Source of the DNA: Alphaproteobacteria bacterium
GTDB lineage: Bacteria; Pseudomonadota; Alphaproteobacteria; ATCC43930; CGMCC-115725
NCBI GenBank assembly: GCA_017353855.1
Contig: JAFMSA010000133.1
Coordinates: 1-8,959 of the forward strand
Direction: 5' to 3'
DNA length: 8,959 nucleotides
The notes under the pieces are model-generated. The model was not told the DNA's origin. It worked only from the letters and a program-made list of their open reading frames with translations, and ran no database searches. The number at the start of each line of letters is the position of its first letter. Positions within the stretch are counted from its first letter, which is position 1. The translations under genes and the position numbers were made by a program. This document shows positions 1-5,734 of the stretch, piece by piece.

Positions 1-315
1 CTGCTTGCGGTTTATCCGAGCGAATAGCAGCAGCATCGGCGCCGCGCTCGGCAGCATCATGGCGGCCATCATCGCCCACCACATCACAAACATTAGACCG
101 CCGTATCCGAGGGTCCATGCTGTCGATACCGTCATGATCGCCATCCCTGACCCTCGTGACCCGAGGGCCATGTCCATCGCGCTCATGTCGGTGCCCGCGC
201 CGAGCAGAATCCAAATCCAGGCGATCGTTATAACCGCGACGAGAGCGGCAACCACGACCACACGGTCTCGCCGTAGCACGGCTTCGAGGACAGTCGTCTC
301 AGTGGCTTGCTTCAC
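1..315 (-). CDS. DUF2182 integral membrane protein, N-terminal part (runs off left edge)
   Basis: The reverse strand reads 105 codons from a GTG at 315-313 to the window edge without a stop. An in-frame TAA at 324-322 lies just upstream, so this GTG is the earliest possible start; no convincing Shine-Dalgarno precedes it. Residues about 17-40 form a first membrane helix. A Met/Asp-rich loop follows (GTDMSAMDMALG, 41-52). A second helix at about 72-100 contains MWWAMMAAMMLPSAAPM, the hallmark of DUF2182/COG5486, described as predicted metal-binding integral membrane proteins. Family members usually have about 250-280 residues, so more than half is missing here. They are often found beside a DUF1326 gene, but none is seen upstream. 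The exact function of the family is not established. I am confident of the family and less so of the start codon. Confidence 0.82.
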   Translation of the reverse strand, partial: MKQATETTVLEAVLRRDRVVVVAALVAVITIAWIWILLGAGTDMSAMDMALGSRGSGMAIMTVSTAWTLGYGGLMFVMWWAMMAAMMLPSAAPMLLLFARINRKQ

Positions 316-470
316 CTGCCGTTAGCCAGTCAAGTTGCCGCGCACTCCCGCCCGGTCAGCAAAGATGAAAGTGCCCACCACGATCGGCATGACGGCCCTG
401 TCGATGAAGGAAGGACACCGAAGTAGGTTGAGGTGAGCCTATCACGTCGCGCAGTGCCCTTAAACCATTG

Positions 471-775
471 AAGCCAAGCGGCCTACCGTTCATTGCGAAA
501 TTCAGGCGCGCCGCCGGCTTTTCGCCTGAGGATGCCCTCGCCGGGAAACGCGATAAGCTCGCCACCTTCTTCTCTCGATCGAGCGACAGCACGCTCGAGA
601 TTCCGGCGGCGCTCGGCGACCTATTGCCGAGCGAAGCGAGACCCTGCGAGCCTTGGCGAGAGCGTGAATTGATTTTTCCGTATCGGTCGGCCAGCTGGAA
701 TGTCTCGCGGGACGCCAACCGGTGCTGCTCGCCTTCGAGGACGCGCATTGGATCGCCACTTCGCTCGAATTGTCG
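471..775 (+). pseudogene. Remnant of adenylate-cyclase-type AAA ATPase regulator
   Basis: Two conserved blocks of the large 'adenylate/guanylate cyclase plus AAA ATPase' signalling proteins survive in different frames. The first, from about position 483, reads PFIAKFRRAAGFSPEDA and continues to a KRDKLATFF stretch. It corresponds to the family's PFIAQLERAAGF...KLDKLEALL region. The second, from about 686, reads GQLECLAGRQPVLLAFEDAH followed by Trp, the family's Walker B region (VLMIFEDAHW). It lies in a frame shifted by one base relative to the first block. The roughly 65 bases between them match neither. No Walker A, cyclase domain or TPR region is present: an intact gene would exceed 1,000 codons. 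This is therefore a short, frameshifted relic with no expected function. The boundaries are approximate. The antisense open frames here are shadows. Confidence 0.72.
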
Positions 776-867
776 GAATCATTGCGAACGGGTGCTGCGC
801 GCCTTTTCAGCCCAGAGCTGAAACCCCTATTGTTTTCCCCATCTGGTTCTGCTTACCGTGCTGTCCT

Positions 868-1576
868 ATGGCTCACGCCAATCTGATGGAAAGAACGCGT
901 TCCCTGTTCGAACCCCTTCGCCTCGGCGGCATCACCCTTGCCAATCGGATTGCGGTGTCGCCGATGTGCCAGTACAGCGCCGAGAACGGGGATGCCAATG
1001 ACTGGCATCTCCAACATCTGGGTTCGCTGTCGCTGTCGGGCGCGCCGCGCTCGTCATCGTCGAGCAGACGGCGGTCGAACCCATAGGCCGCATCAGCAGT
1101 TTTCTTTCCCCGATCGCAAACCGACGCACCGATTCCTATGGTGGCAGTCTCGCCAACCGCATGCGCTATCCACTTGAAGTGGCCGCCGCGATCCGCGAGG
1201 TTTGGCCGCGTCGGAAGGCGCTCGGCATGCGTATTACCGGTGCGGATTTGGTTGACGGCGGGATTACGCCTGAGGAGGCCGGCACATTTGCCAGCAGGCT
1301 GCGCGACATTGGGTTCGATTACGTCTGCGCCTCTTCCGGTGGGATCAGCCCGACGGCGCGGCCTGCCATTGCGCCGGGCTATCAGGTGCCGCTTGCCGCC
1401 GCCGCCAAAAAGGTCAGCGCCATGCAGATTGTGTCGCTTTGGCGCGCGGATTTCTCGACAACCCGCGTTGGGCTTGGCATGCCGCCACCGCGCTTGGCGC
1501 CGACGCGGTCTACCCGCCGCAATACTCGCGCGCCCGCCCGGAACATTGGCCGGGCGTGGCGTTGCTGTGCCGCTGA
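868..1576 (+). pseudogene. NADH:flavin oxidoreductase (old yellow enzyme family), frameshifted and internally deleted
   Basis: An ATG at 868 opens a clear OYE/YqjM-type N-terminus: SLFEPLRLGGITLANRIAVS, then PMCQYS and DWHLQHLG. Around 1044 one base appears lost, and the protein continues in the next frame as ALVIVEQTAVEPIGRIS (to 1098). It then jumps in frame to FLSPIANRRTDSYGGSLANR (from 1101). The join removes roughly 110-120 residues, including most of the barrel with the catalytic His region. The frame continues through GMRITGADLVDGGI and ASSGGISP. Near 1425 a second deletion of some 20-25 residues shifts frame again, to DCVALARGFLDNPRWAWHAA and the typical C-terminus YPPQYSRARPEHWPG, ending at TGA 1574-1576. 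Only about 236 codons remain of a usual 360-370. A working FMN enzyme is very unlikely. The intact ancestor would have reduced activated alkenes with NAD(P)H. Confidence 0.9.
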
Positions 1577-1588
1577 CAGTCCCGGCAG

Positions 1589-2440
1589 CTAAGCTAGGAA
1601 GCGACGCGGCTTAACGACGGTCCGCAGCCAGTTGCCGACCTCTGCCGACCGCCGAACGGGATCCATGATCTCGCTCGCAATCCCATACCGCCAAATCAGG
1701 TCGCGGCGGGTTGGCTCCGCGTCGAGAGCGCGATAGTCCGCTGCGATCGCGACAATCTCTGGCGGCGAGGCGCCAAACCCCTCTTCGACAAGTTCATTGG
1801 CCCGCATCTCGATGAGGGCGGCCGAGACCGCCAGAGTGTGCTCGGGGTGATACTGCGTGCCAAGAAAGCTGCCCCGCCACCGGGTTCGTGTGGCTACCGC
1901 CTGAATGGCGGAGAGCTCGTTCGCGGCCAGGACCTGAGAATTGGGCGGCAAGGTCTCGATCTCGTCGAGGTGCGAGCAGAGCGCGTCGAATACGGCAGGA
2001 CGGGTCGCAAGAAGCGGGTGGGCCCGGCCGGCTTCCGTCACGGTAACCGCCCGAGCGATCGGGAGCTCGCGTCCGCGCGGGTTGCGCCGGACCGATCCGC
2101 CGAGCGCCACCGTGGCAAGCTGCAAACCCCAACAGCTCCCCCAGACGGACACACCGGCGGCAAAGGCGGCCCGGGCAAAATCGATTTGCCGCGTTACTGC
2201 GGGGGTCGCGTCGTAGATATGGAGCGGTGAGCCGGGGAGCATCACCCCGTCGAAGTCCGACAGCGCCGTGCCGAACGGCAAGGCTTCGCCGTCGGCGATG
2301 TTGAGGAGCGTGCAGTGGGCGTACGGACGATGCAGGCGCACAGCCGCGGCAAACAGCGAAAAGTTGGAAGGAATGGCGAATCTCGCGTGCTCCTTTTGCC
2401 AGAGGGCCGGCGTTCCCTCGGCGATCAATATGTTCAGCAT
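1589..2440 (-). CDS. Class I glutamine amidotransferase-like protein (GMP synthase-type GATase domain)
   Basis: This intact 283-residue cytoplasmic protein, with no signal peptide or membrane segment, carries a single class I glutamine amidotransferase domain (about residues 1-215). The nucleophile elbow is GSCWGLQ with Cys103. The His-Glu pair lies in GTQYHPEH (His198, Glu200), completing the Cys-His-Glu triad. The oxyanion-type loop reads VMLPGSP (67-72). The enzyme would hydrolyse glutamine to glutamate and deliver ammonia, or act as a gamma-glutamyl hydrolase on a related substrate. Stand-alone members of this GuaA-like group are mostly uncharacterised. The C-terminal 65 residues form a charged helical extension. 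No synthetase partner lies nearby. It converges on the flavin reductase pseudogene with a gap of only 12 bases. The ATG at 2440-2438 starts a good beta strand (MLNILIAEG), but the upstream Shine-Dalgarno is poor. Confidence 0.88.
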   Translation of the reverse strand: MLNILIAEGTPALWQKEHARFAIPSNFSLFAAAVRLHRPYAHCTLLNIADGEALPFGTALSDFDGVMLPGSPLHIYDATPAVTRQIDFARAAFAAGVSVWGSCWGLQLATVALGGSVRRNPRGRELPIARAVTVTEAGRAHPLLATRPAVFDALCSHLDEIETLPPNSQVLAANELSAIQAVATRTRWRGSFLGTQYHPEHTLAVSAALIEMRANELVEEGFGASPPEIVAIAADYRALDAEPTRRDLIWRYGIASEIMDPVRRSAEVGNWLRTVVKPRRFLA

Positions 2441-2632
2441 CGGGCCACCATCGATTTACCGCTTATGGTAGATCTCATCGCGTCTGTTCTAGTGGCCGGT
2501 CAACGGGCTGGTGCCATCACTCCGATCGGCTTAGACCGAGCACGGCTTATCGTCCACCCGCCTCCGTCGCGTTCCTGCTAACGCTCGAAGTCGCGGCCGC
2601 TGCCCTTTTGCGGCCGGTGCCGCGGCGGCGCT

Positions 2633-2899
2633 CTACCGGCTTGGGCGGCTCTTAGAGCGCTTCGCGCCAACAAGGTCGATAGCCATCATCGAGCTGTTCG
2701 TCAGATAGCCGAGCGACTTTGGGACGACTGCCCGCCCCCCAACATTGACCCCAAGTCCGGGGTCGATGAATCCAAACCGCAATCGGTAGTAGACCGCCGA
2801 GCCGATAGGTGCGGTTCCGGAAGCGGTTTTTCGGCATTCGGTCGCGTCTCTGAAGCGGCGAGACGCCGCTCCGGTGCGGCTCCTCCTTCGACTCGGCAA
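2633..2899 (-). CDS. Hypothetical reading frame, possibly a gene remnant
   Basis: I do not recognise this frame. It encodes 88 residues. The first 28 are Arg/Ser-rich and unconvincing, while the second half looks like real protein (YYRLRFGFIDPGLGVNVGG, then LGYLTNSSMMAIDLVGAK) and ends in a basic tail. Just past its stop, a neighbouring frame continues with a Lys/Arg/Ala-rich tail (KPVERRRGTGRKRAAAA). This hints at a C-terminal gene fragment broken by a frameshift. No Shine-Dalgarno supports the start codon, and no adjacent gene would complete it. It could equally be a chance frame in GC-rich DNA. Confidence 0.25.
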   Translation of the reverse strand: MPSRRRSRTGAASRRFRDATECRKTASGTAPIGSAVYYRLRFGFIDPGLGVNVGGRAVVPKSLGYLTNSSMMAIDLVGAKRSKSRPSR

Positions 2900-2952
2900 T
2901 GTACACGGCCTTAGTGGTTGCGCTATCCGCGGTGCTGTGATGTTGCCTCACC

Positions 2953-2969
2953 GGCAACCTTCGGTTACC
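2953..2969. promoter_or_regulatory. Short palindrome upstream of the lactonase-like gene, candidate operator
   Basis: GGCAACCTTCGGTTACC is a 17-base inverted repeat centred on the T at 2961. AACC pairs with GGTT and GG with CC, with one mismatch between them. It ends 37 bases before the ATG at 3007, where an operator or a 5'-leader hairpin could sit. No regulator family is implied by the sequence, and short palindromes of this size also arise by chance. Confidence 0.25.
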
Positions 2970-2996
2970 TTCATTGGAAATATTGCGTCAGCAGAG

Positions 2997-3005
2997 AAGG
3001 GAGGG
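2997..3005 (+). promoter_or_regulatory. Ribosome binding site fixing the start at 3007
   Basis: The purine run AAGGGAGGG ends one base before the ATG at 3007; its AAGG core (2997-3000) is six bases from that ATG. An in-frame GTG at 3010 could also be served. The upstream in-frame TTG at 2974 lacks such a site, and starting there would put a charged stretch ahead of the signal peptide. Confidence 0.6.
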
Positions 3006-3006
3006 A

Positions 3007-3909
3007 ATGGTGAAGTCGATTTTCCGCATCTTAGCCGTTGGCCTGACGGCCGTTTTCGGTGCCGCGTTCTGGCTCGCAGCGGAGGCATATGCGGCCTCAC
3101 CCGAGGGTATGCGGCTCTATGTGTTTTCGTCGGGTCACCTGACGCTCGACAAGTCGTCATTGCAAACCGGAGCGACCGGAAAGGTTACCGTCCCGGTCGC
3201 CTTCTTTCTAATTAAGCACCCCAAGGGCAATGTGTTGTTCGACACCGGGAACAACGACAAGGTCATTACCGACCCAACCTATTGGGGGCCGCTGGCGCAA
3301 ATGCTCGGTCCTGACAGCAAGAGCACTGACATTGCGATCGATGCCCAACTCGCCAAGGCAGGCGTCAAGCCGTCCGACATCAATTACGTCGTCTTGGGGC
3401 ATATGCACCTTGACCACGCCGGCAATGTCGGCAAATTCCCAGGCGCGACGATCGTTTATCAGCGCGACGAGATCGTCAACGCCTTCTGGCCGAAGCCCGG
3501 CTATGGCTGCTGCTATATCACCGCCGACTTCGCGAATTTGCGCAACGACGTGGGCGCGAACCAGGTCAACAGGCAGAAGGTGATCGAGCTCAATGGCGAC
3601 CTCGATCTGTTCGGTGACGGCAGCATCTATATCCATCGTGCGGTCTCGCACACCCCAGGCAGCGAGATGGTGGTGGTCCGTCTGCCGAAAAGCGGTCCCG
3701 TCGTGCTGACCAGCGACGTCTGTTACTTGATGGACAACTTACAGAAGGACCTGCTGCCGAGCGTCTCGCTCGCCTACGATCCCGCCGGGATGCTGGATGC
3801 TTATCAATGGATAAAGCATCTGATGTCAGCGGAGGATGCCGACGTCATCTTCGCGCACGACGAAGAAACCTTTAAGAAGCACAAGCACTCGCCGGAATTT
3901 TACGAATGA
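3007..3909 (+). CDS. Exported metallo-beta-lactamase-fold hydrolase, N-acyl homoserine lactonase family
   Basis: This is a complete 300-residue protein. Residues 1-29 look like a Sec signal peptide: MVKS with a lysine, a hydrophobic core (IFRILAVGLTAVFGAAFWLA), then an AYA-A cleavage site after about residue 29. The mature part is a metallo-beta-lactamase fold. The HxHxDH motif GHMHLDHAG supplies His132, His134, Asp136 and His137. His215 (SHTPGS), Asp237 (TSDVCY) and His284 (FAHD) complete a two-zinc site. Tyr240, three residues after the bridging Asp, matches the position of the catalytic Tyr194 of AiiA-type lactonases. The likely reaction is hydrolytic opening of a lactone ring, for example N-acyl homoserine lactone quorum signals. 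Activity on another lactone or ester cannot be excluded. The protein would act in the periplasm or outside the cell, whereas AiiA is cytoplasmic. It precedes the ABC operon by 168 bases and is probably transcribed separately. Confidence 0.87.
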   Translation: MVKSIFRILAVGLTAVFGAAFWLAAEAYAASPEGMRLYVFSSGHLTLDKSSLQTGATGKVTVPVAFFLIKHPKGNVLFDTGNNDKVITDPTYWGPLAQMLGPDSKSTDIAIDAQLAKAGVKPSDINYVVLGHMHLDHAGNVGKFPGATIVYQRDEIVNAFWPKPGYGCCYITADFANLRNDVGANQVNRQKVIELNGDLDLFGDGSIYIHRAVSHTPGSEMVVVRLPKSGPVVLTSDVCYLMDNLQKDLLPSVSLAYDPAGMLDAYQWIKHLMSAEDADVIFAHDEETFKKHKHSPEFYE

Positions 3910-3911
3910 GA

Positions 3912-3975
3912 GGAAACTCCCTCGTCCCGTCTGCGCGGAGAGTTCCTGGACGGCCGCCCGCCAGCGCGGGCGTCC
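3912..3975 (+). terminator. Two inverted repeats after the lactonase-like gene, possible terminator
   Basis: Directly after the stop codon, GGAA-A-CTC (3912-3919) can pair with GAGTTCC (3940-3946), giving seven pairs with one bulge. Next, CGCCCGC (3955-3961) and GCGGGCG (3966-3972) form a perfect seven-pair stem around the loop CAGC; flanking GGA/TCC could extend it past a four-base bulge. A G-run follows rather than a T-run, so this is not a classical intrinsic terminator. It could still stall polymerase, protect the 3' end of the message, or be part of a repeat. Confidence 0.35.
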
Positions 3976-4015
3976 GGGGGCGGGGTGAGGCGCCTGTTTG
4001 AGGGTGGCGAGCGGC

Positions 4016-4021
4016 TATAAC
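4016..4021 (+). promoter_or_regulatory. TATAAC box, candidate -10 element for the ABC operon
   Basis: TATAAC matches the sigma-70-type -10 consensus at five of six positions and is the most AT-rich spot in an otherwise GC-rich gap. It lies 56 bases before the first operon ATG. The expected -35 position holds nothing close to consensus; TTGAGG at 3998-4003 is too near at 12 bases. The call is tentative. Confidence 0.3.
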
Positions 4022-4036
4022 CCACGGCCGCTTCCT

Positions 4037-4062
4037 CCTCACCCTGCAAGCTGGGGGCGAGG
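4037..4062. repeat. G/C-rich palindromic repeat in the leader of the ABC operon
   Basis: CCTC-ACCC, a spacer containing TGCAAGCT, and GGG...CGAGG form an imperfect hairpin: CCTC 4037-4040 pairs with GAGG 4059-4062, and CCC 4042-4044 pairs with a G-run. The layout, with a CCTCACCC arm, a GCAAGC-like centre and a GGGGGCGAGG arm, resembles the short intergenic palindromic repeats common in alphaproteobacterial genomes. A related but more diverged element lies inside the GldG-like gene at 6967-7014. Here it sits in the presumed 5' leader, 15 bases before the ATG. Confidence 0.45.
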
Positions 4063-4077
4063 TGATGGGGACCTTGG

Positions 4078-5025
4078 ATGGCTGACTGCGTTATCGTCGA
4101 TGGCCTGGTGAAGCGCTACGGTTGGCGCGTTGCCGTGCGCGGCGTCTCGTTCGCAATCGGCGAGGGTGAGGTCGTCGGCCTGCTCGGGCCAAATGGTTCG
4201 GGAAAGACTACGATACTGCGCGTCCTCGGGGGATACCTGCCGGCGACCACCGGAACCGTGCAGATCGCTGGAATCGATGTGGCCGCCGACTCACTCGCCG
4301 CGCGCAGCCGGATCGGCTATGTCGCGGAGGATGCGCCGCTCTACGACGGCATGCGGGTCGGCGAATTTCTGCATTTCATGGCCGCGATCAAGGGCGTGCC
4401 GGGCTACAAGGCGCACAATGCGGTCGCCATGGCCGCCAAGCAGGTGGATCTCTCCGCTGTTCTTGCCCTGCCGATCGGTAGGCTGTCGCGCGGCTACCGC
4501 CAGCGGGTGGCAATCGCACAGGCGCTCTTAGGCGATCCGCCGCTGCTGATGCTGGACGAGCCGACAAATGCGCTCGACGCCTATCAGGTGATCGCGGTCC
4601 GCAAATTGATCCGCTCGCTCGCCGGGCAACGTACTGTGCTGGTTGCCTCGCATGTGCTCGGCGAAATCGAACGGATCGCGAGCCGGGTGATGATCCTGCT
4701 CGATGGGTGCCTCCTGACCACCGACGCGATGCGCGAAGCGGGCCATGCACGCCAGCTCCGGCTGCGCATTGCCGGTCCAGCGTCCGAGGTTCTGAGAGCG
4801 CTGCGGCAGATCCCGAGCGTTGTCGCGGCGGCCTCGGAACCGGGTGAGATTGGCGACGGCTATCTCGTCGAACTCGCTCCGACACAGCCGGTGTCTGAAC
4901 TCGCCCGGGCGCTAATCGGGCAGGGCTTCGCGTTATCGGAGCTGACCGATGTCAAACGCGATCTCGAGGGCGTGTTTCTGAATTTGACGCGGCGCGCCGG
5001 AATAGTGGAGGCAGAGGCGCCATGA
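4078..5025 (+). CDS. ABC transporter ATP-binding protein, GldA/NosF/NatA type
   Basis: This 315-residue cytoplasmic ATPase energises the membrane complex encoded downstream. Walker A is GPNGSGKTT (37-45), the signature motif LSRGYRQR (136-143), Walker B LLMLDEP (156-162), and the H-loop His is His192 (VASH). The Q-loop region reads IGYVAEDAPLYDGM. It has Glu84 where most ABC proteins have Gln, as is common in the GldA/NatA-like group (IGYLPE...PLY). Residues after about 225 form the C-terminal extension typical of ABC-2 ATPases (LRLRIAGP..., then DLEGVFLNLT). An in-frame TGA at 4063-4065 makes the ATG at 4078 the earliest start, although the Shine-Dalgarno is weak. The stop overlaps the permease start as ATGA. 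Together with its neighbours this is a Gld-type module. The substrate is unknown. Confidence 0.92.
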   Translation: MADCVIVDGLVKRYGWRVAVRGVSFAIGEGEVVGLLGPNGSGKTTILRVLGGYLPATTGTVQIAGIDVAADSLAARSRIGYVAEDAPLYDGMRVGEFLHFMAAIKGVPGYKAHNAVAMAAKQVDLSAVLALPIGRLSRGYRQRVAIAQALLGDPPLLMLDEPTNALDAYQVIAVRKLIRSLAGQRTVLVASHVLGEIERIASRVMILLDGCLLTTDAMREAGHARQLRLRIAGPASEVLRALRQIPSVVAAASEPGEIGDGYLVELAPTQPVSELARALIGQGFALSELTDVKRDLEGVFLNLTRRAGIVEAEAP

Positions 5026-5723
5026 GGCGGTTCGCAGCGCTGCTGCTGAGAGAGGAAAGGGCGATCTTTACCTCATCGATCGCCTACGTGGTGGTGGCGG
5101 TGTTCCTAGTGATCATGGGCTACACCTTCACCCTCACCTTGTTCCTCAGTCACTCTCCGACGCTCGTGCATCTGTTCTTTCAGATCTATGTGCTCTTTCT
5201 GTTGACCGTGCCGATCATCACGATGCGGCTGGTGGCCGAGGAGCGCCGGCTGCGCACGCTCGAGCTGCTCTTTACCGCTCCGGTGTCGGAAGTGTCCGTC
5301 ATCTTCGCGAAGTATTTAGCCAGCCTCAGCCTTGTGCTGGTGATGTTGGCGCTGTCCGGGGCCTATGCGATCACGCTTGGGATCCTCGGCCAGCCCGATT
5401 GGGGACCGATCTGGAGCGGCTATCTCGGCCTCTTTCTGCTCGGCGCCGCACTCGTCGCGATTGGCCTGATGACCTCGAGTCTCGTCAGCAACCAAATAAT
5501 CGCTGCGCTGTTGTCGCTGAGCCTCTTTCTACTGCTGTGGATCATCGATCACTTCGGCTGGCTGCTGCCGGACCCGTTCGATGCCCTCGTCGTCAACCTG
5601 TCGCTCTTGGTGCATTTCACGCCGTTTGCGACGGGCTCGATCTTTCTCTCGGACGCCGGATTTTTCATCAGCGTGGCGCTGCTCGGCTTGTTTCTGAGCG
5701 TTCGGGCGCTAGGACGGCGCTGA
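5022..5723 (+). CDS. ABC-2 type permease, GldF-like
   Basis: This 233-residue inner-membrane protein should be the channel subunit paired with the preceding ATPase. Six hydrophobic segments are visible at about 18-41, 50-70, 97-122, 130-152, 157-175 and 208-228. Between helices two and three, MRLVAEERRLRTLELLFTAP (68-87) is the conserved cytoplasmic loop of ABC-2/GldF permeases (M-x-L-x-x-E-E-R-x-x-x-T-x-E-x-L), which contacts the ATPase. The length agrees with GldF-type proteins (about 230-250). The ATG overlaps the ATPase stop by four bases, implying translational coupling. In Bacteroidetes GldF works with GldA and GldG in gliding motility. In a proteobacterium that role is not expected, and the cargo remains undefined. 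Confidence 0.9.
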   Translation: MRRFAALLLREERAIFTSSIAYVVVAVFLVIMGYTFTLTLFLSHSPTLVHLFFQIYVLFLLTVPIITMRLVAEERRLRTLELLFTAPVSEVSVIFAKYLASLSLVLVMLALSGAYAITLGILGQPDWGPIWSGYLGLFLLGAALVAIGLMTSSLVSNQIIAALLSLSLFLLLWIIDHFGWLLPDPFDALVVNLSLLVHFTPFATGSIFLSDAGFFISVALLGLFLSVRALGRR

Positions 5724-5734
5724 GGCGAGGAGCG

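Larger units (their letters stand above)
2441..3006. other. Poorly coding intergenic stretch
   Basis: About 570 bases separate the minus-strand amidotransferase from the plus-strand hydrolase. I recognise no protein family on either strand. One minus-strand frame (2633-2899) looks weakly protein-like and is listed separately. Inverted repeats are present: CGGCCGC/GCGGCCG around a 9-base loop at 2594-2616, GACCCC/GGGGTC at 2747-2764, and AGCGGCG/CGCCGCT around a 3-base loop at 2854-2870. None is followed by a T-run, so none is a convincing intrinsic terminator. Divergent promoters for the two flanking genes should lie here, but no clear -35/-10 pair stands out. Confidence 0.5.

Noticed and set aside
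322..390. 22-codon minus-strand frame ending six bases before the DUF2182 start, possible leader peptide
   Set aside because: It has no Shine-Dalgarno and no leader-like features such as codon runs or a following attenuator hairpin; chance occurrence is likely.
356..748. Minus-strand 130-codon frame
   Set aside because: It is antisense to the ATPase relic, whose plus-strand blocks have clear family matches; the minus-strand product matches nothing I recognise.
2594..2616. CGGCCGC/GCGGCCG hairpin as terminator for a neighbouring gene
   Set aside because: There is no T-run after the stem on either strand, and no confident gene ends beside it.
2974..3006. TTG start for the lactonase-like protein, adding 11 residues
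   Set aside because: The added residues are charged and would precede the signal peptide; a strong purine run supports the ATG at 3007 instead.
4078..5723. Gliding motility as the function of the ATPase and permease
   Set aside because: The remaining gld genes (gldB, D, H, J, K, L, M, N) are absent, and the sequence style is proteobacterial; similarity to GldA/F/G shows architecture only.
5399..5734. Upstream extension of the GldG-like reading frame through the permease gene
   Set aside because: It overlaps well-conserved permease sequence in another frame, encodes Arg-rich low-quality sequence, and the ATG at 5735 has a purine-rich site and begins a membrane helix.
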